From: Owenia fusiformis
Lineage: Eukaryota > Annelida > Polychaeta > Sabellida > Oweniidae
Direction: 5' to 3'
Length of the DNA: 64,000 nt
Assembly (NCBI GenBank): GCA_903813345.2
Contig: CAIIXF020000008.1
Coordinates: 7,452,366 to 7,516,365 of the forward strand
The position numbers and the translations under genes were made by a program. This document shows positions 1 through 12,500 of the stretch, in pieces; the first letter of the stretch is position 1; every line of letters starts with the position of its first letter. The notes under the pieces were generated by a model, which was given only the letters and a program-made list of their open reading frames with translations, had not been told where the DNA came from and searched no databases.

Positions 1-721
1 AAATATATAATTCAACCGAATCATGCTTTTTAAGTGTATGTCAATTATTCAAGAAGTTGTATAACAGGAGTATATTTCATAGGCTTGAAATGTGGAAGTA
101 AAACTGGTATATTGCCGAAGAGCAAATGTGACTGAAGCTTTATTATTATGTTTTAAATTTGGATAAAATTTTGAATAGAGCCATTTCTTGACTATGCTCA
201 AAACAACTTGATAGGCTTATTTCTCTCTTACTTCAGAATACTCACAGAGACTTTTCTCACAAGTTTCTCACAAAGTTTCTCAACATCATCATGTGAATGT
301 CATGCTTATTAGACAAATTATTCTCTGTTTCTGCAATATCTTAGATTAAAACACAATGACTTGACATGTCACAGAAAGGTTAAACGATTCAGCTGAATGG
401 ATCAATCTTCATCCATCACCTAAACAGAAAAGAATTTAAGCAGAAATAATTCATCAAAATTGGGCTTCAAGAAGAAAGAAAGTCAATAGAAGAAAAAATG
501 TGTTTTACTGACACAGGTTCAATTTATATCACATGTTTTACTTATACTTTACAGTATTACACATGACAAACATTGAAAACATTCTCTTATTGGGGTCAAT
601 AGTATAACACTTAAGTGTTCAATTAGTGACACATCAACCAGTCCTCACATATCAATGGAACCATCTTCAAGGAATGACAAGCTCTGATTGGCTTGGTTGG
701 GATAGACATACTTGGGCTTAC
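1..721. other. Non-coding stretch, probably intron
   Basis: AT-rich sequence with no exon, RNA gene or clear mobile element that I can support. The part just before 722 (about 670-700) is homologous to the intron beside the intact LDLa exon. Confidence 0.5.
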
Positions 722-875
722 CATACAATGCTGGACTCTCATTATCATCTTCCACATTGAAAGCTGCTGCTCAAGATCATTTACATTGTTGTGCCTTCCG
801 TACATCTATACACAATGCCACTGCATCCCTTAATTCTGCCAGGTCCAAATGTGATTTGAACTTGGGTGTCGAGAT
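722..875 (-). pseudogene. Decayed duplicate of the LDLa exon (fossil or poison exon)
   Basis: Minus-strand reading aligns with the intact LDLa exon at 11941-12078 through several blocks: CCAAGTTCAAATCACA near the start, TGATCTTGAGCA in the centre and AGATGA plus AGTCC near the end. The adjacent intron also keeps GCTCTGATTGGCTTGGT, which lies below the intact exon too. The copy is 154 nt instead of 138, with insertions (five extra bases near the start) that break the frame, and most cysteine codons are lost. The flanking AG (ATATTCCAG) and GT (GTAAGCCC) are intact and in the same positions. Entered in the phase left by exon 3540-3358, it would reach TAA after about 31 codons. Confidence 0.8.
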
Positions 876-2666
876 CTGGAATATGAACAGATACTGACTC
901 ATTCGCAATGTGTGATAAAAATTTCAGAACATAAAGTTCAAACTGAATGCTTCAAATATGCACAAATCCTTTTTAGTACCGATACTTCTAAAGCTTAGAT
1001 GGAAATAAAATAGTACCCTGGCTACTGGCCAATCGTGTTTGGTCTTGGAGCCTATAAAGATCAAGTATTTTCAAATATGAAAAAGTTTCATTACCAACTT
1101 AAAAAGGTTACATGAAAATTGATCAACTAAATCTATATATTGTTTATATGGGAACAATAAATTTTGTAATTAGTAATTCACCAAGCTTAAGCACTGCGGT
1201 TAAGTAGTCAAGAGTTCTAATATCTGAAAAAGTGTGAATATTTAAAAGAAATCATATGGCCTACCTTTAAATATATCCAATATTTTGTCCTTCAAAATAT
1301 AAACTGACGTAATCCATCACGCTGAAGCAGTTTTTGCTTGCCAATTTTCTTGAAAAATAACTTTCGGGTCCTCTGTTTGAGTGACGTCACACTTCCAAAA
1401 TATGATATTCAAAGATACAATCCTGGATAATCTCCATTTGGGAATTTATGTGTCACAATATGTACAACAACCTCACATCTTGCAATGGCGGATGTCACCA
1501 TTATCAGGACAAAGGTACAATATATTAATTTAAAACGATCAAGAGCACCCGTCAAACATATGTAAACATGCAATGTCTCAAATGGAGAACTATTGAAGTG
1601 GTCCGTATTTGTGAAACATCTCAAAAGTACATGTAACATCCAATGATTGGGCTTTAACGTGGACAATTTTAGCCCACAATTCTTTAGGATAGGTGGGGGT
1701 TAGTAGTGCCAAATACACATACTTAGAAGATAGTATCAATATGTCAATGGGTAGGTGGTCTGGTGACTCATACAGATACATGTACTTCATGAATCATGAC
1801 ACCATTAACTTCATAAACAATAACGTTCTAAACACCATGTAATTCACACTCTCATTTCCAGTGTTATACAGTATGTCTAAATATACCCATCTTCCATATA
1901 TGGGAGATACATTTTCATTAACAATTCCTATGATCAAGTTCAGTGCTTGTGCTTGGATATTTTGGCACTACTTTGCCTTTAAGAAACAATTTCATTACCG
2001 TTATGTACAAATTGTTGCTGCTGTGGCAAAACTTACTTTATGTGTGGTGATAAAGTTAGGATAAAGATATTGATCTCTCTCTCTCTTTCTCACTCATCCG
2101 AGATTAAATTATCTATGGGCGAGCTAAATGTAATCAAAGGAAGTAGAGCAAAGCTTATTTCCTCAACAAACGCTGAAACAGCAATCATTGATGTCATTGA
2201 AAATTACTTCTTGAAAATGCTATTTTGATGTGGGTCACAAAGCACTTGTGGTCTTCAAATGATCACATGATATGTTTAGATTTGAACAGAACAACCTCCT
2301 TCGGATATTTTCCCAGGTTAGGAAATTTTAGATTCACGTAAACTTAACTGTCATTAGTTAAAATAATATATTTTATCCTGGGGAACAATAGCTCATTTTT
2401 TCCATTATCCAGTAACCTCTACACAATTTTAAGCCATTAAAAATTTCAGTCATAGACTGAACATATCCTTGTGGGAGGAGGCTTAATAAACCCTCATATT
2501 GATGATGAATATACACTACAATAATCATTTATCAAATGAAATAAATACAAATTATTTAATTAATTTGATTTAAATGATTTGACTTAATGCAGTTATTATG
2601 TAGGGACTTACTACCCTTAATCAACCATTGCCTCTTTTCTTGTTGTATATAAATTGCATGTATGAT
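876..2666. other. Non-coding stretch, probably intron
   Basis: No convincing exon or transposon end. It contains an isolated perfect CRE octamer TGACGTCA at 1382-1389 and a short CT microsatellite near 2072-2090. Confidence 0.45.
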
Positions 2667-2870
2667 GCTCATAAATTGATCTCTCGGGTTGAGTGCCTGA
2701 CATGAGGGAACATCAGTGCTCATAAATTGATCCCTTAGGTTGAGTGCCTGACATGAGGGAACATCAGTGCTCATAAATTGATCCCTCAGGTTGAGTGCCT
2801 GACATGAGGGAACATCAGTGCTCATAAATTGATCCCTCAGGTTGAGTGCCTGACATGGGGGATCATCAGT
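2667..2870. repeat. 51-bp minisatellite, four copies
   Basis: Four head-to-tail units begin at 2667, 2718, 2769 and 2820. Each opens GCTCATAAATTGATC and contains TGAGTGCCTGACATG. The period is exactly 51 bp, so it is open in one frame on the minus strand (repeating STDVPSCQAL), which is a by-product of a period divisible by three. Confidence 0.95.
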
Positions 2871-3011
2871 AATTAAGAAAATACTTTTGTTTAAGGTGGT
2901 TACACAACCAGAGGCCTTACAAAGGCTTTAAAAAGAAAGTGTGCATGCAAAAAAAGTAGATATCACAGACTTCATTTTTTACTATGTGTGAGAAAACTTT
3001 AACATAAGATT

Positions 3012-3101
3012 AAGACGGACGGATGGGTGGGTGGGTGGACAGATGGAGGGCTTCCCTATACCTATCCCTACTAGAGAACTTTGTTCTTTGGGATAATAAG
3101 A
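3012..3101. repeat. ACGG/GGGT microsatellite tail of a dispersed repeat
   Basis: A run of GACGGACGGATGGGTGGG leads into a fixed end reading AACTTTGTTCTTTGGGATAA. The same end, AACTTCGTTCAATGGGATAA, recurs at about 6582-6602, so this is the terminal part of a dispersed element with a microsatellite just inside its end. Confidence 0.6.
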
Positions 3102-3357
3102 ACATGTATAAATTTCATTGGATAAGCTGATCATCATATAGTATGTTCATTATATTTCATTATCACTTGACAAATACGACTTTCTGAATAGGAAAATCAT
3201 ATCTGTCTGAGGTCAATTATCCATAACAAATTGTTTTTGTATAAGATTGATACTCTTCAATGTAAGGATATGAATAACACAAAAAAAGTAATTATAGTCA
3301 TAATTCAATTCTATTGTAAACAATGTAAAGATACAAATAACACAGAAATGTACTTAC

Positions 3358-3540
3358 CAGGATTGTTCTTGAAGCTTATCCTCTCTGAGTATGGCACCAT
3401 CTTGTTGTTGATGTATATATCTGGGGGTTGACTGGTCACCTGTGTCGTGAGTCTACGTGTAGTTGTTTGTGTCATTCGCGGTTGGGTTGTATGGGGGTCT
3501 ATAGGATCTGATCGAGTAACTGTCTTATTCTTCAACAGAC
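3358..3540 (-). CDS. Exon 8 of those seen: Thr/Pro-rich linker
   Basis: The acceptor is ATTTTACATTGTAG and the donor GTAAGTA. The 183 nt form a symmetric phase 1-1 exon that continues in frame from the MAM end. It encodes LLKNKTVTRSDPIDPHTTQP, then a stretch dense in Thr (TQTTTRRLTTQVTSQPP), then DIYINNKMVPYSERISFKNN. Thr/Pro linkers, probably O-glycosylated, commonly separate MAM-LDLa repeat units. The last 20 residues match no domain I recognise. The call rests on splice sites and phase, since there is no domain match. The next coding exon should begin with a 2-nt partial codon at lower coordinates. Confidence 0.72.
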
Positions 3541-6500
3541 CTACAATGTAAAATAAATTAATTCTGTGATATGCACAATGAGTGCAAAAATATATGAAAG
3601 GCTTGCTTTGAAATTTTGGTCTGAATTGAGGATTTCCCGTGTTAAAAATAAGAGTTTTTTAAAGAGGTCATACACCAGTGGATGAGAGTTTGGGGGATAT
3701 GTATCTAGACAATATTGAGTATGGGCTTTCATACCAACAAGGTTTGGAATAATAAGCAAATTGACTTCTCAAACTTAATGCCAAAGTCTTACAGTGTTCT
3801 TGGTAATTAAATCATGACCATTAAATACCCAAAAAATCATTCATTGCCATCCATTTAACCTGACTAGACTCTCACATTGCTGTAAATGAAATGATTGTGA
3901 ATGATCTTTTTTGGCACATTGAGGGTCTCAAATAATGGTTGTGCAGTAAATAGCCTATGAGTCAGATTATTGACACATTGAGTGTCTCAAATAATGGTTG
4001 TGCAGTAAATAGCCTATGAGTCGGATTATTGACACATTTTGTGTCTCAAATAATGGTTGTGCAGGAAATAGCCTATGAGTTGGATTACTGATTGACACAT
4101 TGAGGGTCTCAAATAATGGTTGTGCAGTAAATAGCCTATGAGTTGGATTATTGACACATTGAGGGTCTCAAATAATGGTTGTGCAGTAAATAGCCTGTGA
4201 GTCGGATTATTGACACATTTTGTGCCTCAAATAATGGTTGTGCAGGAAATAGCCTATGAGTTGGATTACTGATTGACACATTGAGGGTCTCAAATAATGG
4301 TTGTGCAGTAAATAGCCTATGAGTTGGATTATTGACACATTGAGGGTCTCAAATAATGGTTGTGCAGTAAATAGCCTATGAGTCGGATTATTGACACATT
4401 GAGTGTCTCAAATAATGGTTGTGCAGTAAATAGCATATGAGTTGGATTATTGACAAATTGAGTGTCTCAAATAATGGTTGTGCAGTAAATAGCCTATGAG
4501 TCGGATTATTGACACATTGAGTGTCTCAAACAATGGTTGTGCAGTAAATAGCCTATGAGTCGGATTATTGACACATTGAGTGTCTCAAATAATGGTTGTG
4601 CAGTAAATAGCATATGAGTTGGATTATTGACATATTGAGGGTCTCAAATAATGGTTGTGCAGTAAATAGCCTGTGAGTCGGATTATTGACACATTGAGTG
4701 TCTCAAATAATGGTTGTGCAGTAAATAGCCTATGAGTTGGATTATTGACATATTGAGGGTCTCAAATAATGGTTGTGCAGTAAATAGCCTGTGAGTCGGA
4801 TTATTGACACATTGAGTGTCTCAAATAATGGTTGTGCAGTAAATAGCCTATGAGTTGGATTATTGACATATTGAGGGTCTCAAATAATGGTTGTGCAGTA
4901 AATAGCCTGTGAGTCGGATTATTGACACATTGAGTGTCTCAAATAATGGTTGTGCAGTAAATAGCCTATGAGTCGGATTATTGACACATTGAGTGTCTCA
5001 AATAATGGTTGTGCAGTAAATAGCCTATGAGTCGGATTATTGACATATTGAGGGTCTCAAATAATTTTGTCTACTCATTAATTGCAACTTGCTATATCAC
5101 GATAAATTGTTTTACAGTGTACATCACTATAGCAAACATTATTATAACGAAATCTAGATGTTTGCAAAGGAAATTACAAAATATGACATAAGTGTAATGC
5201 TAATAAAGGAGAAATAGAGCAACATTATGATTGACCTAGATCTAGACCTAAAGCTTTTTTCTTCAATAATTTTTCACAGACATTTTTTCAGTTGACTCGT
5301 GGCTCAAGTTTTCATAATCAAGTGGACAGTTCTTCAAGACCTGCCCCACTAATAGATATATGATCAACAGAAATAAAAAATAAAATGAGCACAAATATAG
5401 AGCTGACACATTAAACAAGGATTGTATGAATTAAACTTGATTAATTTCATGTACAGAACCATATTATAGATATTAGATCATACGCATCAATGAACAAATA
5501 TCATAAAATGCCAGGAATAATATTGACAGAAGTTTCACAATCAATAATAACTAGAAAATGGCAACTCCACGGAGTAGCAAATCCCAACGAACACTGTATA
5601 AATCGTCAATCTGTACAGTCACAATGAAATATTTACCATCGCCTCTTACCTTCAATAAATATTTTAAATCATTGTAGTATCATGTAACCATTCTTTCAAG
5701 ATAACTCTAAGTAATGGTGAATTTCTGCTCTAGTCAGCCATTTTGAATTTTCAGAGGAGCAAATCAGAAAAACAATGCCATAATTGTGATCTACTCCGAA
5801 ATTCCTTCAATTTGAGTATAATATAGCCATACTTTTAAGAGATCAGAAAATAATTGCGAAATCCCACATTAGGCGGCCGTTTTGAATTTTTTGAGGCCAA
5901 AAATCAGAAAAATGCTACAATATTTGCAATCTACTCTAAATTGCCTTTCATTTGAGTATAATAAAGCAATACTTTAAAAACATCTCAATTCCCAATCCCC
6001 CATTTACAGCCCTTGGGGTCAGGGTGAAAAACCCGGGATATATGTGAAATAGATAGATGTTATTAATATGCTACCAAAATTTCAGATAATAATATTTATT
6101 ATTTTGGTTTAAAATGAAAAACAGATTTCTGCGAAAAATTCCTGCCAATTTTAAACTGGCGGCCATCTTGATGCGTAAAACTATTCACCAATATACATCT
6201 TTCCACAAAATATGAAGAAAATCTGACAACAAGTATTCGCGTTATCTTCTGGACAGACGGACGGATGGACTGACTGACGGACGGACGGATGGACAGACGG
6301 AGGGCAATATCCATACAAAATGTATGGTGTAAAGTGTAAAATGCTTGTTCACATACAAAATTTAAACAAAATCACTCTATTTCTTTTCCAGTTATAGCAA
6401 CAACATACATGTAATATAGCACACATAAAAATGGCTGCCATTTTTCAAAACTTTGTACTCACATTGGGCGTATATGTGTAAAATATAACCAATATTAAGC

Positions 6501-9500
6501 CAGTGGTATTTGAGAAATTGCCTGGAAGGATGTAAGTACATATGGACGTATAGACAGACTCATTCCCTATATCACCTCCAAACTTCGTTCAATGGGATAA
6601 TGATTCAATTCACTATACACATTTGCATCTCATTAAATATTTGTTTGTTCACAATGTAAGCAATGCATCAATGCTGTTCATATTCACATACCGTATTCTC
6701 TGTAATTACCGCCCACTCTCTAATAAGCGCCCACCCCGCTTCACAAAGTTCAAGAAACATCGAGGAATCAACAAGAATTGAAGAATATATCAGGAAAAAA
6801 ATATTTCTCAAAATCCAGGAGCGGGCGATAATAGAGTACTTACCCTAAAAATGCTGTAAACACGACGCGTTTTGTAATTCTATGCATCCTCTCGATACAT
6901 ATCTATCGATGGGTGCTTCCCACGCCATATCATGCTAATATTGTCTCCAAATAGCCTAGTCCATAATGAATGAAGGAATTGTTCTTTATCGGCATTCAGA
7001 AATTTCAAAAGCTACTGCGCAGATGTTCTGCGCATGTCAAGGTCGTGAACTTTCTGGTTTCTTTTTAATGTTTCTCGACTTTTACACGACTTTTGCACGA
7101 ATAATGATGATCTCTCATCAAATTAGAAATAATGTATAACTTTAGATCGATATCCAGCAGTCTCTAGTGGAAATATTGAAGGTAATCGGCGATAATGACA
7201 AAGTGGGCGTGCCGGAAATAAATTAGACATAGACGGGTCTTCAACCACTGTCAATATTGTCTAAGCGATCTTTACCGTATTCTCTCCAATAACAGCACTT
7301 GTCATATTATTATAAAAATATGTTGAAGAAAATGCATTCTTGTCAAGAAAAATTGCCATACATGAAATTCCTCGGGATTTCTGATTTCTTTCATACATGG
7401 GCGCTTATTAGAATGGTCTAAATAATGTATTTTCAATTTTCTAAACGCCCTGGGCGCTAATTACAGAGAATACGGTATTTGGTAGAGATTAACATTTTTA
7501 TTTTCCCTATAAAAAGAGAGAGATGAACCTTTAAAAATAGTCATTTTTGATAACCATCATATATGTTGAACTTTGGAAAGTAAAAATACAATATTACATG
7601 TATCTTAATTAATTTTAATTTTTATAGTATCATTTACGGGAATTGTTATTGATTTATTCAATGTAGAGATTTCTTTCATTACATCATTTCTCATGACCTC
7701 CAATAGCCTTAAAGGGAGAATCAGATCTAAAGGGAGTGACAAAATTGCAAGCAACATGGACAGTTGACCTATAAATGGATTCGTCAAAATCTCAAACATA
7801 CTGTATCTCCTAAAAGATCCGGAATATGTTATTGCTCGGTGAGGCTGTTTAAGTTTCAAAAAGCAAAATTGGGGAAAATATTTTTATAAACTTTGAATCA
7901 TATCCATATTGAGTGTCTGGGTAACATACTTCCAAGATTTTGTTCCTTTTTTATAATTTTAAACTATGCATAGTGCATCTTTAAAACATGAAATCAAATA
8001 ATTATGAAGAGAAATGTGATTTGATGAGAAATGTTGATTTGATTTATATAGTGATCTGAAGTTACAATACAGCATTTTTAACACACAAACCAATGGGACA
8101 GTTGTAAAGAACATCCCACTCAATAAAATGAGTAAACTGCCATCTATATGAGTTCTAGCTCTATTCACAAATTACATAATAATCAAGCAGAAATTCAAGT
8201 TTCAAGTTTCAGGATTACCCTCGCTTGGATATTTGAATCAATTTTGTCATAATAGATTCCATAAAGTGAAATATTACCTCCAATTAATCAAATGGCTTCA
8301 TTTAATTGAAAAATGTTTGCAGTTTAGAGAATCAACAATGTCTTAATTATGGAAATTCCCAGTCTACAGCTTACATAAAGAGCAGCAGCTGATGTAATTA
8401 ATAAAGGAGGCAATTTGAACGACTTTATACTAGGTTAAGCATGTGCGTATATGGGACAGTGTTCCAGCACCTATAATACGTTCCTCTATAAACAGATCAT
8501 GGGATTCTACATGTATGTAGAGTACTCATTTTTAGGCATGTGGATCATAATTAAGTTCAACTTCTAGGTAAATATTTTTATGCAGTTCATTACTGATCCA
8601 GTTATCTTAAACATGAGACAATTTAAACATTATAAACCCATGGGATGGGAAGATTTGTCATCATTTTGTTATCATTTGCAGATATCATTTGATTTCTTGT
8701 TCCAAAAAATAATGATTTTTCTTATCTGGAGGATTTTTATTTTATGTTAGAAACTAATCCCCAAATCAGTTCAATCCCAATAGCAGACAATCCCCGTAGC
8801 AGACAAAAACAATTTTTGGTAAAAGATAATAAAAGGACCTCTGATAACTCACAAATACTCCTTGGTTGAGTTATGATAAACACATATGTAAATATGATGA
8901 AGGCTTAATGAAGTCAAGATGTTTTGACATTGTAAAAAGATAAAAAGGAAAACTAATATCTTAGATAATGATACATTGACATCATTTTCCATAGTTTTAA
9001 CTCATAGTGCTACTGAACTTTTATTAGAAGTGAAGGCTTTCTGCAAATGATATACCAATTGCGTGGAGTACATTATTTTATTTGGTGCCTTTTATCCAGG
9101 GGGTCATTAACAGAACTTTTCGCAAATTCGTAATTCATAACTTTATGAAATTCGTAAAACCATGATTATGTTCAATCAAATTAAGTCACTTTAAAAACTT
9201 ATATCCATCCTCTAAATTATTCAACTCTGTGGGTTATTCATTGATTTATCATCTTGCCCAAAAAATGCTCAAAATAGCTGGAGTTCACCCAACATACCAA
9301 AAACAGAACTTGTTCCTAGTCTGATAATGAATAATTCATTGTGCATTCTTTAAGATATAGGTAGTTCACGTCTAAGTAATTTTAGATGTCAAGTCATATA
9401 TCACTCACCTTCGCCAAAGCACTCAGGACTTAATGACATGTCATCAATCGCGATATCCCCCGTGTACCTCATTCCTCTCTTTGCCACAAATCTTAGCACA

Positions 9501-12500
9501 TAACTGCAATAAAGTACATACACTCATTATTTGTCATAAAAAGGGGAAATCGTCCCGATTCTTACTTGGTCCTAATTTTTATGCAATTATGTGTATCTAA
9601 AGTTTTCTAAAACCACAAAAATGTTAGTATTTATGCAATTATTAAAAATCATTTCGCCTATTACTAAAACGTTTACATTCAGTCTTGAGTTGGCTCATCA
9701 AAGGTTGTAAATTTTATACTCCAGTTTCATTGTGTCAATTTAACAGGAAAGAGATATTCTAGTTGAGGGCTAGACCTAAAGTAGACTTATAAGGTAAATA
9801 CATGTATGTAGACTCATTAGGTACAAATGATGTGACAGTTGACTTATTAAGTACAAATGATGTGACAGTTGACTCATTAGGTAAAAATGATGTGACAGTT
9901 GACTTATTAGGCAAAATGATGTGACAGTTGACTTGTTAGGTAAAAATGATGTGACAGGTGACTTATTAGGCAAAATGATGTGACAGTTGACTTGTTAGGT
10001 AAAAATGATGTGACAGTTGACTTATTAGGCAAAATGATGTGACAGTTGACTTATTAGGCAAAAATTATGTGACAGTTGACTTATTAGGCAAAAATCATGT
10101 GACAGTTTACTTATTAGGTAAAACTGATGTGACAGTTGACTTTTTAGGCAAAAGTGATGTGACAGTTGACTTATTAGGTACAAATGATGTGACAGTTGAC
10201 TTATTAGGTAAAACTGATGTGACAGTTGACTTATTAGGCAAAAATGATGTGACAGTTGACTTATTAGGTACAAATGATGTGACAGTTGACTTATTAGGCA
10301 AAATGATGTGACAGTTGACTTATTAGGCAAAAATGATGTGACAGTTGACTTATTAGGCAAAATGATGTGACAGTTGACTTATTAGGCAAAATGATGTGAT
10401 CATAAACATTCAACCACAACATGTGTACCATAGACCCATTTTCAAGTCATTCAAGTTTAGACAAAAATATATTAATGATCATTTTGGGTCAACCAAAAGT
10501 GCACCAAATATTTTCTTTCAAATATTATAGCACCGGGTACATAGCCTGTTATTTGGAATCATTGTCCAAAATGAATAATGGTTATAAAATACCAGGCCCA
10601 TGTACATGTATATACCTGCTTGACATTGCTGGTATGGGAACAGTAGCCCTGTACCAATGGTCCTCGTTGATGCCATACTTCCTAAAGATCTGTCTGTAGG
10701 TTTTCCTTTCCGTATTGTCCAAATTTGTATGTACAAAAACTTCTAAAGCTGCTGTGTGTTTCCCAAACATATGATAGTAGAATCTAACCTAGATTGATAA
10801 AATACACAACCATTAAAATAACTTAAGCATTTGCATATACATGTAGCACTTTTTCATTATCTCATATACACCCTCAATCCGCACTCTGGAATCATGAGAA
10901 ATTGTGTATACTTACAATAGGGGATTCAGAGTTAGGGAATGCAAAGTTATTACCTGACAGGATCTGCTATAGTAAGAGTCTGGGTGGGTTGCTTCTTTTG
11001 GTGGGGGAGGGAACCTGGGGGTCTCTAACTGAGCAATTGCCCCCATCTTCTGATCACTTGTCTCTATGTACATATAGTAACCTGGAACACATGATGACAA
11101 TTAAGACAAGGCATTGACATACAAAATGTCACCACCTGCCATTTGTTACAGATATCGACCATATGTCACCACTTCTGGACTTGAAATCTACTACTTTGCA
11201 TGTTTATTCAATAGGGAACAACTGGAGAAAAATAAATAATGCAAAAAAGATTGTACTGATATGCCCTCTTTTGGGCACCAAATGGCCGAAACTGTCTGTT
11301 TTCATATCATACACATGTTTGAAACTCTCATTACCTTTATTTTGAATTGTAAATCATGGTCATTACTTTTCAAAAGTTTTACCTGTTTCATTGCCATATG
11401 TGTGATCAAAGGATGGTCCCGTCTTTTCACTTGGTGTCTTCCCTTGGTGACGTGTCCAGTTGAACTGTCTTTGATCTTTTTCATCAGAGTCTGCGGTGAC
11501 GTGCTTCCATCCACACATACCATCCTCAAATGAACAACTGGCAGATGCTGGTAGATCTCCTAAGAACATTTACATGATGAAAATTAGCACAAGTTTTGAG
11601 AAAGGTGAGGGGGAGTGAGGAAAGAGGGAGAGGAGAACAGGGGAAAGATAAGGAAATGACAACAGAGAGAGGGTCATAGGGAAGAGGGGATAAAGGAGAG
11701 GGCAAAAAATGCAAAAACAAAGGACAGGTAAAGTTTTGAGCACAATCAAACAATAAAAGTTTACACTCGAAAGTACATCACTCTTCTATTTTGGGCCAAT
11801 AATATCAAAGTTTATTTTAACTAATCAGAGAGTGCATACTAGTCTCACTGCTGTCTTACAAATGGCATGCTCTGATTGGCTTGGTGAATTAAGATCAGCA
11901 ACGTAAATGTGCTCGTTCTTACAAAGGGATCGGGACTCACCACACAATTCAGGACTTTCATCTCCTCCATATAAACACTGTTGCTCAAGATCACAGACCT
12001 TGTCTCTGTTTATACATTTGCCGGTGCCACCGCATCTAAACTCTGCCATGCTGCATGTGTGATTTGAACTTGGTAGATCTGGAATTAAACATGAACTGTC
12101 CCTTAACGACAAAATCTTAAACGAGTGGAATTCATTATCTCAACAGCATATCAATGATGCTATTGGCCCGTTCAAGATTGAGAGCTATAATTGGTCAAAA
12201 TGAAAAAACTTGATTTAAGCAAGTTTTTGAAAAACTGTTTTGAAACGAAAATGACATCATTTGTATTATGGAAGCTGGTTGACATGTATTATAATAAATT
12301 TGAACTTATGATAACTCAAATTAAAGATAAATAAATTAACTATGGTATATAATATGACATGTTCATCAATAAAATCAAAATTAATTTTTGAAATATGATT
12401 GTCCCATTTTTTGGACCACCCTGTACAACTTCATATGCAATTTGTAATACAGATATCAGAACAACTAGTTAAAATTGAACTTTACAGTTTATTGGTTATT

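Noticed and set aside
2556-2825. 89-codon minus-strand frame with 17-residue repeats
   Set aside because: It is a by-product of the 51-bp minisatellite. No splice sites match the neighbouring gene.
9811-10399. Decapeptide-repeat protein or CRISPR-like array
   Set aside because: Both strands are open because of the 30-bp period, and 29-bp units shift the frame. There are no unique spacers between repeats, so it is not a CRISPR array, and the genome is animal-like.
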